Part shown: positions 27,329 to 37,175 of the stretch, piece after piece
Layout: each line of letters opens with the position of its first letter
How positions within the stretch are numbered: position 1 is the first letter of the stretch
DNA from: Stentor roeselii
Taxonomy: Eukaryota > Ciliophora > Heterotrichea > Heterotrichida > Stentoridae
Assembly (NCBI GenBank): GCA_006503475.1
Contig: RSEH01000075.1
Location: 62,001 to 126,000 of the forward strand
DNA: 64,000 nucleotides
Direction of reading: 5' to 3'
Notes under the pieces: model-generated
Seen by the model: the letters and a program-made list of their open reading frames with translations, nothing else
Databases searched by the model: none
Told to the model about the DNA's origin: nothing
Program-made: the position numbers and the translations under genes

Positions 27329-30300
27329 ATGTCTCAGCAGTTGCCACTAAAAGTTCAGACTTCTAAGAAAGATGCGCTTAATCTGTCGGGATCTAAGACT
27401 AAGTCAGTTTTTAAGAAAGAAGAAAGAGTAGAACTCTCATCATTCAAAACATTAAATGACGAGTTCAAAATGATGACTTCTTACTTATCAGCCAGTCATT
27501 CTCAAACCGTAGACCTGCCATTCGAAGGAACATGGCTAGAAATAATGAAAGACGACCGATACTACGTCTTCGTCTCTCGAGAAGGTCGTTTAGCCGTAGT
27601 AGACTCCCATGAAAAAGTGATATTAAAAGACGAAGAAGTTTCAAAAGGAAGACAGCTCTGGACAGTGGCTATTTCCGGAGATGAAAAATATTTATACGTC
27701 GCAGGTGAAAACCCAGTGATCAAGAAGTACTCATACGAGACTCTAAAGCTAGTAAAAGACTACCCGGGTCACTCAGGAGAAGTGAATTCCGTGATAGTCT
27801 CTCCAAACGACGAGTGGATGATTTCATGCTCAGATGACTCAACTGTTCGATTTTGGAGTCTTAATGGTGCCTGTCAAGATAAAGTCTTGTATAATGATTC
27901 TGGATCACTCTTGAGCATGGACTTGTCAGCTAATAATGCCTATATCATCACTGGGTCTAGAAACTGCACTGCTGTTATCTATGAACTTGCTTGGGAAGTC
28001 GGGTATGAAAATGGAAAAGTTTTAAACACTATTTACCAAAATTATGAAATTTGGGCAGTTAAAATTTCTTATAACAATAATTTTGTTGTTACTGGAGATG
28101 GTTGTGGATTTATCAAGGTTTATCGGTTCGGATCTTGGGAATGTGTCAAAAGTTTCAAGGAAAATGATAGAATCAGGTCAATTGATATTTCAAAAGATGA
28201 AAGAACATTAGTCACTGCAGGAGAAGCAGCTCAAGTCGTCATCTGGCACATGTATAAAGAAACAGATAAACCCGCATTAATATTGAGAGGACATAATAAA
28301 ATGATTAAATCTGCTGTACTCACTCCAGATGAAAATTTCATTATTTCACTTGCAGATGACAAAAAAGCGATTAAATGGAAAATCCCTTATTTTGAAGAAA
28401 TCACTGAAGTTCGAAATTGCGAAGCTGAAGAATTTTTCGGAGTCAGTGTCAAGACTGGCGGAAAAGAAAGTGCTGATAGAATAGTGGGGCTTAACTCGAA
28501 TTCAATTGAAGTTTGGGATGATAAAGGCATTCATCTTTTAAAAACTGACCTAGAAAGCTATGATATTTATTTGATTACCCCTGAAGACCACTTACTTCTG
28601 ATAATTCATTTAGGACAAACAGAGGATAAACATGATTATAGGGTGATTGAATATGATCTGGCAATGCCGAGTAGTCCACTTCAAGAGTATTCATTTTCAT
28701 CAGGTTATATGATCTCAGCCACGATTAGTTCCAGTAAAGAAAGCAATAAAAAGTACCTTTGTATTGGACAACTTTACAAAATCAACACTTATGTCATCGA
28801 GTCAGAAAAACTGAAGCTTTACAACTCACAACTTTATCATGATCAAGAAGTTTACAGACTCTGTCTCACCCCGAACAACCTCTTCTTATTCTCCGCAGGG
28901 CAGGAAGGTGTGATTAAAAAGATAGACACGATAAAAATGGCTGATTCAAGTCAAAAAAACGTCTTATGCCGAATAACTGATCACAATGGAACAGTTCATC
29001 ACATGACTTGCACATCAGATTCATCAAAACTGATAATTTTAAGTGACAACTCTTTAATCATCTGGAGTATAAACCAAGAGTCACTCATTAAAAGAATCTA
29101 CATGAACTACACAGCAAAGTCAATAGTCCTCAGCAAACTTTACCCTTTCTTTTACTTAAAAAGAGATGAAAGCATAGAAATCTGGAGTTTTCAAGACTTC
29201 GAATTTAAAACTCGCCTGGAGTACTCAAATCTTCAAACTTTCTGTTTTTTCAACCAAGAACGAAAAATTGCGATAAAATACTCTTCAAAGACTGAATTTT
29301 TCGAATCTCCACTTTACAGCAAGCACGTCAAGTTGATTGGAGAACAAATTTCAGAGTATTCAAAAGATTTCTTCAAGTACGTGAATGATATCGTTGCTGG
29401 AAAAAACGTTTATTATGATGACAGGTTCAAGAACTGGATAGTCATGCCTTTTATGATGAACATTCAGCATATTTACGCTTATTACAACTACGACGACCTG
29501 CTCAGATGTGCTTTTATCAAAGAGACCCCTTATCAAGACAGTAACAAAAACGAGCTTCGCAGTGAGGGAAACGCTCCATACCTCAAGTCATTCAAAGGCC
29601 ACACTGCTCTTTCAATCGCCTTGGAGCAGGACTTCCCAGCCTGTTCTAAAATCGCTTTAAAATGCATGAAATCACGGTGGGAGTCAAACCCTTACAGTCT
29701 TATCACTGTCAGTGATTCTTTAATCGCTTTGAACAATGCAGGAATTGATGGTCTTCAGAAACTTTATGATTTTGCATTAAGAAGACACTTTTTTCAAACA
29801 CTTCCTAGTTTTTGCTCGACAGTTTCACTGCCAGTTATTAAATATAGCGAAAGTATTGAAGTTGACTATGATGTTATGCTTGGTCTTGGAGCGAATACGA
29901 AAGATGGAACTGCTCTGGCTTTTGATCATTCTTGTTTTAAAGTCATTATGGGACTTGGGTCCGTTGAAGGAATTGACTTCTTGGAAAGCTTGATTAATAG
30001 TCCTAATGAAAGGATCTTTGAAACAAGGTTAATTAAATTGATTTTGAATGAAAAGTGGAAAAAGGCGAGGTATGTGATGTATCTGCAGGCGTCTTTGTAT
30101 GTTGGATTTATTATCTCTCTTGCAGTTTACTCAACTGAACATTTAGAAAGCAAAGGTTTTTTATGGATTCCCTTCGCATTCAACATATGTTTATTACTTT
30201 ATGAGATTTACCAGATGTTCGCAGGAGGTATTGACTACTTCAAAGACTTTTGGAACTATGTGGACATGGTAAGGTCTTCCTTGTTTTCCATTTACGCGAT

Positions 30301-31012
30301 TATGGTCTGGGTGGACTACTTCAAAAACCACACTGATTTCTTAGCCCTAGTGATTCTCATAACTTGGATCCGAGGAGTGACTTATTTCAGGATCTTCGAC
30401 TCGACTCGATACCTGATAAACCTTCTTTTCGAGGTCTTTCGAGACATTCCATCTTTTTTGATTATTTTCTTTTACACGATTCTTGCCTTCAGTTTCATTT
30501 TTTACGCTTTGGACTCGTCTGGAGACTATTACCCGACTTTTGTTTCGACCTACTCTACGACTCTCGGCAATTCGAATACTGATAATTATGATAAACTTCA
30601 ATGGTTGTTTTACTTGTTCATCACTTTGTTCAACTTTATTATTATGCTTAACTTGCTTATAAGTATCTTGTCTGATACTTATGCAAGAGTCAATGAGTAT
30701 CAGATTATTGCTGATGGAAAAGAACTTGCTAATATGATCATGGAAGTAGAACTTATGTTGTTTTGGAGAAAAAAGATGGATACTAAGGAATTTATTCATG
30801 TTTGCAGAGATGAAAGTGATGAAGATATTGGAGATACTGTAAAAAATCTTGGAAAGTTCAAAGCTATGAATCAGGCTATGACTGGATATGAGCAGAAAAT
30901 TGAAGATGCTGAAATGAAACTAAGAAATTTAAAGGATGAAATAGCTCATGAAAATGACATTTTTAAAGGTATGATTGAGAGGACTATGGAGAAGTTTCGT
31001 CTTAAGAAATAA
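27329..31012 (+). CDS. WD40-TRP-like cation channel fusion
   Basis: 1227 aa. Residues ~60-640 are WD40-type blades (LKLVKDYPGHSGEVNSVIVSPNDEWMISCSDDSTVRFW, FVVTGDGCGFIKVYRF, LVTAGEAAQVVIWHM), making one or two propellers. A middle domain lacks clear repeats. From ~915 to 1150 come six membrane helices ending in a pore region and TRP-like gate: ASLYVGFIISLAVYS, WNYVDMVRSSLFSIYAIMVW, FLIIFFYTILAFSFIFYAL and a last helix FNFIIMLNLLISILSDTYARV, typical of TRP/polycystin-type ion-transport domains. A coiled coil ends it. Ion selectivity cannot be read. No ankyrin repeats are seen, unlike most TRP proteins with long N-termini. Confidence 0.88.
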   Translation: MSQQLPLKVQTSKKDALNLSGSKTKSVFKKEERVELSSFKTLNDEFKMMTSYLSASHSQTVDLPFEGTWLEIMKDDRYYVFVSREGRLAVVDSHEKVILKDEEVSKGRQLWTVAISGDEKYLYVAGENPVIKKYSYETLKLVKDYPGHSGEVNSVIVSPNDEWMISCSDDSTVRFWSLNGACQDKVLYNDSGSLLSMDLSANNAYIITGSRNCTAVIYELAWEVGYENGKVLNTIYQNYEIWAVKISYNNNFVVTGDGCGFIKVYRFGSWECVKSFKENDRIRSIDISKDERTLVTAGEAAQVVIWHMYKETDKPALILRGHNKMIKSAVLTPDENFIISLADDKKAIKWKIPYFEEITEVRNCEAEEFFGVSVKTGGKESADRIVGLNSNSIEVWDDKGIHLLKTDLESYDIYLITPEDHLLLIIHLGQTEDKHDYRVIEYDLAMPSSPLQEYSFSSGYMISATISSSKESNKKYLCIGQLYKINTYVIESEKLKLYNSQLYHDQEVYRLCLTPNNLFLFSAGQEGVIKKIDTIKMADSSQKNVLCRITDHNGTVHHMTCTSDSSKLIILSDNSLIIWSINQESLIKRIYMNYTAKSIVLSKLYPFFYLKRDESIEIWSFQDFEFKTRLEYSNLQTFCFFNQERKIAIKYSSKTEFFESPLYSKHVKLIGEQISEYSKDFFKYVNDIVAGKNVYYDDRFKNWIVMPFMMNIQHIYAYYNYDDLLRCAFIKETPYQDSNKNELRSEGNAPYLKSFKGHTALSIALEQDFPACSKIALKCMKSRWESNPYSLITVSDSLIALNNAGIDGLQKLYDFALRRHFFQTLPSFCSTVSLPVIKYSESIEVDYDVMLGLGANTKDGTALAFDHSCFKVIMGLGSVEGIDFLESLINSPNERIFETRLIKLILNEKWKKARYVMYLQASLYVGFIISLAVYSTEHLESKGFLWIPFAFNICLLLYEIYQMFAGGIDYFKDFWNYVDMVRSSLFSIYAIMVWVDYFKNHTDFLALVILITWIRGVTYFRIFDSTRYLINLLFEVFRDIPSFLIIFFYTILAFSFIFYALDSSGDYYPTFVSTYSTTLGNSNTDNYDKLQWLFYLFITLFNFIIMLNLLISILSDTYARVNEYQIIADGKELANMIMEVELMLFWRKKMDTKEFIHVCRDESDEDIGDTVKNLGKFKAMNQAMTGYEQKIEDAEMKLRNLKDEIAHENDIFKGMIERTMEKFRLKK

Positions 31013-31221
31013 TGATTTAGGTTAAATTTAAGTATTTGATGTTGAAAAATTTTAAATGGTAATCTTAAGATAGAATATTTTTATATAGACAAATTCAATA
31101 CCCTCACCATAAATTTTCAAATTTATACGAATAAATCAAAATTTAATATTTCCTATTCCTCAAGAAAATCTTTTTATAAGTGTCATGATCCTTAATCATC
31201 CATAATAAGACCTAAGTATAA

Positions 31222-32439
31222 TTAAAGTTCCTGAACGTATCCCTTATTTTCATAATACTTGTTCTCATTAGCAGTCATCCTGGTATTCCTCTGAATATAA
31301 AGCATTCGGTTATCAACAATTCTTCGAACAATATCATCAGTAGTCAAGTTATACGCACTTTCAATCTCTCTATAAATCCCGAGTTGTTTCGGAACATTAT
31401 AAGCATCATTAGAAACGACTTCATCAGAGAGATCCTTATGATGAGTTCCTTGCACAACAATTGAAATATTAAGAGTTCTAATCATATCTTCAGTGATTTC
31501 CCAAGGAGCTCCCATAATAACATCATCAACATACTTCAAAGCAAGTAAATTCAAAGTCCTTTCATGAAGGTTCATAATAGGATAGTTCTTCCCTTTATGA
31601 CTATGAACAGTCTTATCATCATGAATGCCGACAATCAAATAATCCCCCATCGCCTTCGCTCTTTTCAACGTTTCTAAATGTCCAACATGAAGTAAGTCAA
31701 AAGACCCGTCAATATAAACGATTTGACTGCCAGGTGCAGGAATAGTCGCGCTAGAAAACTGGTTAATTCTTCGAGTTGTTGCCAAAAAACTAGTCTTCGT
31801 GTTGCGGACTAAGTTTGAGACTTGCTCTGGTTCTGTTTCTCTTGCTTCGGATCCAGTCATTAAAAGCATTTTTCCGACCATCTCGGTTGTGGAGATTCCT
31901 TCAGTTCTTTTAACGATTTTTAACATTTTCGCGTTTCGTACTTCTTCGTAGGCGTCAGTTCCAGTGTCTTTTCGGATGGCGATGTCGTCTCCGTGAACCA
32001 CGTAGTCACAGTTGTGCTTTTTCAGTAAATCAACTGTCACGTAGTAGGGAACTCCGTCTATCACCTCGTCAACCCACTTGCAGGCCTCGGCTATGGCTCT
32101 TCTTTCGAATTGTTTCATTACTGGAGGACCCTTGCATCTTAGGATCTCATCGTCTGCGATTACTCCGAGGACTAGAACGTCTCCTAAGGCTTTTGATTGC
32201 CTCATGCAGTTAAAATGTCCTGAATGAATTATATCTAAACAAGCTGCCATGTAAATTCGAACTGGGAGTCTTTGAGGAGTCTTCGGAAGGTTCTCCAAAT
32301 ATGCCACCAACTGAGTCAGCTTCTCATTCACCAAAGACTGGTCAGCTTGAATTTCTAATCCTAAGAGGGTTTCTTTGAGATCTTGACGTGCCTCGATCAG
32401 CTGGAAGAGAGAAGAAATAATTCCACAGTCAGTGTCCAT
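31222..32439 (-). CDS. PCYT2: Ethanolamine-phosphate cytidylyltransferase (PCYT2/ECT1)
   Basis: 405 aa. Two tandem nucleotidyltransferase domains: first PVRIYMAACLDIIHSGHFNCMRQSKALGD (HSGH), then KRTEGISTTEMVGKML; second IVYIDGSFDLLHVGHLETLKRAKAMGD (HVGH), then GTHHKDLSDE. The enzyme makes CDP-ethanolamine from CTP and phosphoethanolamine for the Kennedy pathway. The N-terminal domain has MAACLD where family members often have a DGCFDM-like stretch. Both HxGH sites are intact. A ~55-residue N-terminal extension precedes the first domain. Confidence 0.94.
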   Translation of the reverse strand: MDTDCGIISSLFQLIEARQDLKETLLGLEIQADQSLVNEKLTQLVAYLENLPKTPQRLPVRIYMAACLDIIHSGHFNCMRQSKALGDVLVLGVIADDEILRCKGPPVMKQFERRAIAEACKWVDEVIDGVPYYVTVDLLKKHNCDYVVHGDDIAIRKDTGTDAYEEVRNAKMLKIVKRTEGISTTEMVGKMLLMTGSEARETEPEQVSNLVRNTKTSFLATTRRINQFSSATIPAPGSQIVYIDGSFDLLHVGHLETLKRAKAMGDYLIVGIHDDKTVHSHKGKNYPIMNLHERTLNLLALKYVDDVIMGAPWEITEDMIRTLNISIVVQGTHHKDLSDEVVSNDAYNVPKQLGIYREIESAYNLTTDDIVRRIVDNRMLYIQRNTRMTANENKYYENKGYVQEL

Positions 32440-32608
32440 TTAATTATTTTTAAAGTTCTAACTTGGAAACCGCGAAATTTTCTAGATGAATAGTTTAATC
32501 ATGACTGATTGAATGTTAACAGAGTAGGCTAAAAAATTCTCTCCATTTCATCAGATCCAATCTTCTAATTCCAACTCAAACTCCCATACCTAATCCTAAA
32601 AATTATAA

Positions 32609-33262
32609 ATGAAAGCTGACGAAGACTACGACTATTTGTTTAAAATCGTATTAATAGGCGATTCAGGAGTTGGTAAATCAAATCTTCTCTTCAGATTCAC
32701 ACGCAACGAGTTTAACTTAGAATCAAAAACAACAATCGGTGTCGAATTTTCTCAAAAAAACGTGAAAATCGACAACAAAAACATCCGAGCACAGATCTGG
32801 GACACAGCAGGTCAAGAGCGATACCGAGCAATAACATCAGCTTATTACCGAGGCGCTCTTGGAGCCCTTCTCGTTTACGACGTTTGCAAGATCGAGACAT
32901 TTGAAGGCCTTCAAAAGTGGCTGAGAGAACTGAAGGAACATACCGATGCTCAAACAACCATCATGCTTGTTGGCAACAAATCAGACTTAAGACATTTGAG
33001 AGCCGTTAAAACTGAAGACGCCGCTGCTTTTGCATTGAAAAACAACTTGGCTTTCATTGAAACTTCTGCTTTGGAAAACACGAATGTTGACTCTGCATTT
33101 GAAAAAACTCTTGAAACGATTTATAGAAATTCAGTTACTAGTCAAATCGCTGTTAGGAATGATGAAACTTTAAAACATCCGAGTAAACGACTTGAACCTC
33201 CTCCTGAGAATAGCATGAAATTGTCACAGGCTACTCCTATTAAAAAAGAAGGCTGTTGTTGA
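32609..33262 (+). CDS. RAB11: Rab11-type small GTPase
   Basis: 217 aa. Motifs: GDSGVGKSN (G1), TIGVEFSQK (G2), [28 protein letters not shown] (G3 and Rab11 signature), GNKSDL (G4), [15 protein letters not shown] (G5). It ends KKEGCC, a dual geranylgeranylation site. Rab11 controls recycling endosomes and, in ciliates, membrane traffic to the cell surface and contractile-vacuole system. It stops with TGA, showing that TGA is a stop codon here. The gene starts 168 bp from the divergent PCYT2 gene. Confidence 0.96.
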   Translation: MKADEDYDYLFKIVLIGDSGVGKSNLLFRFTRNEFNLESKTTIGVEFSQKNVKIDNKNIRAQIWDTAGQERYRAITSAYYRGALGALLVYDVCKIETFEGLQKWLRELKEHTDAQTTIMLVGNKSDLRHLRAVKTEDAAAFALKNNLAFIETSALENTNVDSAFEKTLETIYRNSVTSQIAVRNDETLKHPSKRLEPPPENSMKLSQATPIKKEGCC

Positions 33263-33567
33263 GTGTGAATGTTTTAAGAATTTTAAGGTAAGTTAGGATT
33301 ACTTGAGTAAGATTTTAGAAGTTCGCGAGTGAAAGAGGCTTATTGTGAATATTTATTGATATTGTTGTAATTATTTAGATTTTTATGATAAAATTGAAAA
33401 TAATTACCTTTTCAAAGATTATTCTTCATAAAATTATTTTCTTTAGATTTGAACCTTAGAGGATTTATCAACTTAAATAATTTTCAGTAATTCTTTTAAT
33501 CTTTCCAGTTTTTTACCTTCAAATGCTTCGAATTCACTCTTTAAAACAACGCTCGTTCTTATAATTA
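33263..33567. other. Tandem-gene spacer
   Basis: 305 bp between Rab11 and the coiled-coil gene. G is more common than C in the first ~100 bp and C dominates near the next ATG; no gene seen. Confidence 0.45.
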
Positions 33568-34899
33568 ATGAAAAAAAGTGCAAAACCCAACGACTGGAAA
33601 AAATTAATCGATTCTCAAACGAAAGCGATCTCATATCAAGACTTCCAAGAAAAGAGTCTCGAACGATTCAGCAAAAACTTCTACCGTTCAGAGATCCACT
33701 CCCAACTAATTGAAAAAAACGAGCAAAACTACCAAAAAACCCTCGACAAGCAAATCGAAGGCCATAAAATGAGTGAGACATTAAAATCACAGAATTTTGA
33801 AGACCTTAGGCGTCTTCACCTGAAGCTAAAACAACAAAGCACGATATTTAACGACTACATTCAACAAATCAACTCAAAACTAGAAAAAGACGAGTCAGAC
33901 CTAAGCAAAAACCTCGAACTTGAAAGGTCAATCGTGAAATTTCACAAACTCGCAGAAGATTCAGCGAAAGTTCTAAAGTCTTTAAAAAAATCTGAAAGAA
34001 TTTCGTCTTTTCAGGCCTTTATCGCTGAAAAGTCTTTAGAAAAAATTGCAAAAGTTGAAGAATTAAACTTGAATAAAGAGAAAGATCAGCAACTGGTCAA
34101 TGAATCAATTGAAAAATTCAATAAACATCAAGTTGAATACAGAAAAAAAATCAAAGATGTTGAGAAAAAACAGGCTGAGAACCAAAAAGCTTATCTTCAA
34201 GTCATTCGCAGTGAAAGTCAAAAGTTTAGAAGTAAAACTGAATTGGTGGAAAAGTGGCTTGATGAGAAAAAACATGAAAGTGAAGCGAAAGAAGTTATTT
34301 ATCTGCAGGAAAAGCTGAGGATGAAGAAAAATCAAGGAAAAGTTCTTAGATTTCAAATGCAGGAAAAAAGTGAAAGGAAGAAAGAAGAGGTGATTCGGAA
34401 AACGCAGGATAAGGAATACTCTGATTTAACTGTTTTAAAAGAAAAATTTTTGAAGAATCAGGAAAAAGTTAATGAAAATCAGTTCAAGTCGTATTATAAT
34501 AAAGTTCTAAGACATCAAATTTGTGAGAAGGAATTTGATAAGTATCATGAAAATACTTTTAATCAAAGGGAAAAAATGATTAATAAAGAAATTATTGAAA
34601 ATTTTCATAATGATGAAGAAAACCAGTTTAGAGGGGTTCCTGGACTTCATAGGTCTCAGTCAGCACTTAAGTCTTCATTGCTTAGAAACAGTATTAAAGG
34701 TCAAATGTTTTTCAGTCCGCAGAAAAAAGTGCAGAGCCCTGTTAAAGAAGCTTCTTCGAGAAGAGGTAGATCTTGTGATCAGTCTTTTGTGAATGATATT
34801 GATAACAGACATGATCCGATACTTAATCCTATTGGGTCGAAGAAAATCTTAAATGCTAGCTTCCAGAGAGGAAAGGGAATCGCTTCGTTATTCAATTAA
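33568..34899 (+). CDS. Coiled-coil protein of unknown function
   Basis: 443 aa. Not recognised. Residues ~20-370 are Lys/Glu-rich heptads (LEKDESDLSKNLELERSIVKF, KKIKDVEKKQAENQKAYLQV, EAKEVIYLQEKLRMKKNQG), long coiled coil with short breaks, followed by a ~75-residue Ser/Arg-rich tail (RRGRSCDQSFVND). No signal peptide or catalytic motif. Such proteins are often structural parts of the ciliate cortex or cilia; no evidence for a specific one. Confidence 0.78.
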   Translation: MKKSAKPNDWKKLIDSQTKAISYQDFQEKSLERFSKNFYRSEIHSQLIEKNEQNYQKTLDKQIEGHKMSETLKSQNFEDLRRLHLKLKQQSTIFNDYIQQINSKLEKDESDLSKNLELERSIVKFHKLAEDSAKVLKSLKKSERISSFQAFIAEKSLEKIAKVEELNLNKEKDQQLVNESIEKFNKHQVEYRKKIKDVEKKQAENQKAYLQVIRSESQKFRSKTELVEKWLDEKKHESEAKEVIYLQEKLRMKKNQGKVLRFQMQEKSERKKEEVIRKTQDKEYSDLTVLKEKFLKNQEKVNENQFKSYYNKVLRHQICEKEFDKYHENTFNQREKMINKEIIENFHNDEENQFRGVPGLHRSQSALKSSLLRNSIKGQMFFSPQKKVQSPVKEASSRRGRSCDQSFVNDIDNRHDPILNPIGSKKILNASFQRGKGIASLFN

Positions 34900-35519
34900 T
34901 TGCATTAAAATTAGATTATTATTCAAATTTTAAAGAGTTGTAGATATTGAGTTTGGATGAAGAATTTTATTCTTTAGGAAAGATTTTTCTGAATAAATAC
35001 ATATGATTATTATTTTAGTGTAATTTGAATGAGGTGTCATTAGGATGCAATAATATATATAGTCTTCATCATTAATTATTATTACTCTTTTAATCAAGGT
35101 CAAATTAAACTTAAATTATTTTCTAAACAAAAATGGATTAAATTTATTATCTTGTGTTACTTGAACTTTAACTTCTGTTATCTGAGAATCAGAAAAAGCT
35201 AAATCATTATTTCATTATACTAAGTATCTTTTCATACCAAAATTTATTCTTTCAGAGATGATTACAATTTAAATCATGTTCACAAGTTTAATAATCATTT
35301 TTATAAGAAATTCAATAAGTAGCTTATATCGAAGTTTATAACATTTAAGCTTACTTGAGTTTACTAACTGAAATAAACTATCAAATTTCTTTATTAGTTT
35401 AAAAGAAGATTAACCTATTCTTAATTTTTATATCTTCTCTGATTTTGATATAACTATTATAATTTTAGTCGTCAGAGCAAATCTTGAATAATTAATAATA
35501 ATTAGAAATATCTATAAAA
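34900..35519. other. AT-rich spacer without recognised genes
   Basis: 620 bp, more AT-rich than most spacers. The convergent stop codons are at 34897-34899 and 35520. Many short homopolymer runs, no clear repeat, tRNA or ORF with coding character. Confidence 0.5.
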
Positions 35520-36728
35520 TCATATTTGATGAATTTCTTCGTTCAGTTCTTCAGCAACTATATTTTCAAGTTCAGTCCCACCAAAATTCCTAGCTGTTTT
35601 AAGAACCCATGCCAATCCAGGTCTTCTAGAATTATTTTCTTCCACCATCCGATAAACATCATAAAAATGTTTAGTCACAATAGACACCTTAACAAATCCC
35701 CAAACATCAATAATCCTAGAATAATGTTTTTTTGCTAATTTAAACTCTCCCTTATCAAAGTAATAATTTCCTAGAATTTCACAATAAATAGGTTTAAACT
35801 GAGGTCTATCAACTTTTTCTTTATTAATCTCAAACATATAACAAGCGATATCAGTATCAAGTAGAATAGTCTGCCTCAAATACTTGATAACCATGCCAAA
35901 TTTTTCCAGTCTTTCAAAGTAAAAAGGACTTAAAACCTCTGATATTTGAGTGATTTTTCCATCTCTGCACAATTTCAACAAAGGATCATGGGTATATTCA
36001 AAAGGGTATCCAACGATTTCAACAAACCTTATCGCTGTGCGCCAGTTTTCCGTATCTGTCTCTTGTGATTGTTTGCCAATCAGATGAAGTTTCACGAATT
36101 TTCCTTTAACAAGTTTAGGAAGTATTGAGATTGTATTGTAATTTTCAGTTAAACCTACTTCAAACTCATTTGTATCAAATTCACTGCACTCTTGGGTGTA
36201 GCCGATTGACAACTTCACGAATTTCGAGGAATAAACAGTTCCTTGTTGATCAGATTCTCTGAATGTTTTGAAAGAAACTGCAAAGATAAAGCTTTCATGT
36301 TTTAGTTCAAATGTTAAGAATTCGTTTGAGTCTTGAGAGTCATTCCGGGCTGAACTCCAAAAATAATTATCATAGTTCAAGACTTTAGAGGGGTAGTGAT
36401 CAAGGTGCACTGATGATGCATTGATGTGATTGATGATCAATTTTTGGGGATTTTCTAGCTTTTTAGATATTGACTTCATTGTGTTGAAACTGGAAATTTC
36501 GAATCTTTTAGTGTTTAAATTATTCAAGTAAGTTTTATGTCCTGAGAATTTGAAGTATGGCCCGCTGTGGAATGAACATTCAGAAAGTGATTGAAATTTT
36601 GTTTTCCAAAATGAGTCTTTTGTGAGGGTCTCTTTCCATGATTTACTCACCACACAGCATTCCTGTAAGGAGTCTATATCGAGGAAATAAAAAATTACTT
36701 GCAGGAGGTAAGAGTCTAGAAAATACAT
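35520..36728 (-). CDS. F-box protein
   Basis: 402 aa. The N-terminus LLQVIFYFLDIDSLQECCVVSKSWKETLTKDSFWK is an F-box that would dock on SKP1 in an SCF ubiquitin ligase. A galactose-binding-like β-rich middle (FWSSARNDSQDS, LSIGYTQECS, VGLTENYNTISIL, RFVEIVGYPFEY) follows, then an α-helical C-terminus (NYYFDKGEFKLAKKHYSRII). The substrate is unknown. Confidence 0.75.
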   Translation of the reverse strand: MYFLDSYLLQVIFYFLDIDSLQECCVVSKSWKETLTKDSFWKTKFQSLSECSFHSGPYFKFSGHKTYLNNLNTKRFEISSFNTMKSISKKLENPQKLIINHINASSVHLDHYPSKVLNYDNYFWSSARNDSQDSNEFLTFELKHESFIFAVSFKTFRESDQQGTVYSSKFVKLSIGYTQECSEFDTNEFEVGLTENYNTISILPKLVKGKFVKLHLIGKQSQETDTENWRTAIRFVEIVGYPFEYTHDPLLKLCRDGKITQISEVLSPFYFERLEKFGMVIKYLRQTILLDTDIACYMFEINKEKVDRPQFKPIYCEILGNYYFDKGEFKLAKKHYSRIIDVWGFVKVSIVTKHFYDVYRMVEENNSRRPGLAWVLKTARNFGGTELENIVAEELNEEIHQI

Positions 36729-37175
36729 AAGATAAATTATTAATCAGAGTTTAATAAGACTTTGGTTTGGTCAAAATATTAGAAGGGTTTTTTTTATCTG
36801 TAAGATATTCTCGTGATTAACGAGTGTTTTGAACTAATTATCAATGATCCTTTCTCAGTATGTTAAAATTATCAAGATTTTATTATTAGTTTATATAAAA
36901 TACTTAAAGTGCAATACTCTTTGGTTGATTACTTAGAAGTATTAAGTTTCAATACGCTTTATTCAATTTAATCAATATAAAAAAGACTATTATTTCAGCA
37001 TAAAAATCATCAAACTGCTCTATATGAAGTCAAACACTTTTATAAAAATTCATTTCTTCCTTATACTATGAAAAAATAACATTAGTTAACTTTATTTAGC
37101 CTTACTATGATAAATTAAATGAAAATTATGTAATGATTTCTTAATTAGTTAATCAAATAAATATATATTAATAAT
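36729..37175. other. AT-rich divergent spacer
   Basis: 447 bp between divergent starts at 36728 and 37176. Very AT-rich; no gene recognised. Confidence 0.45.

Noticed and set aside
30347-30799. 150-codon minus-strand frame inside the channel gene
   Set aside because: Antisense mirror of the membrane region of a long, clear gene; His/Asn/Ser-rich as expected for a mirror.
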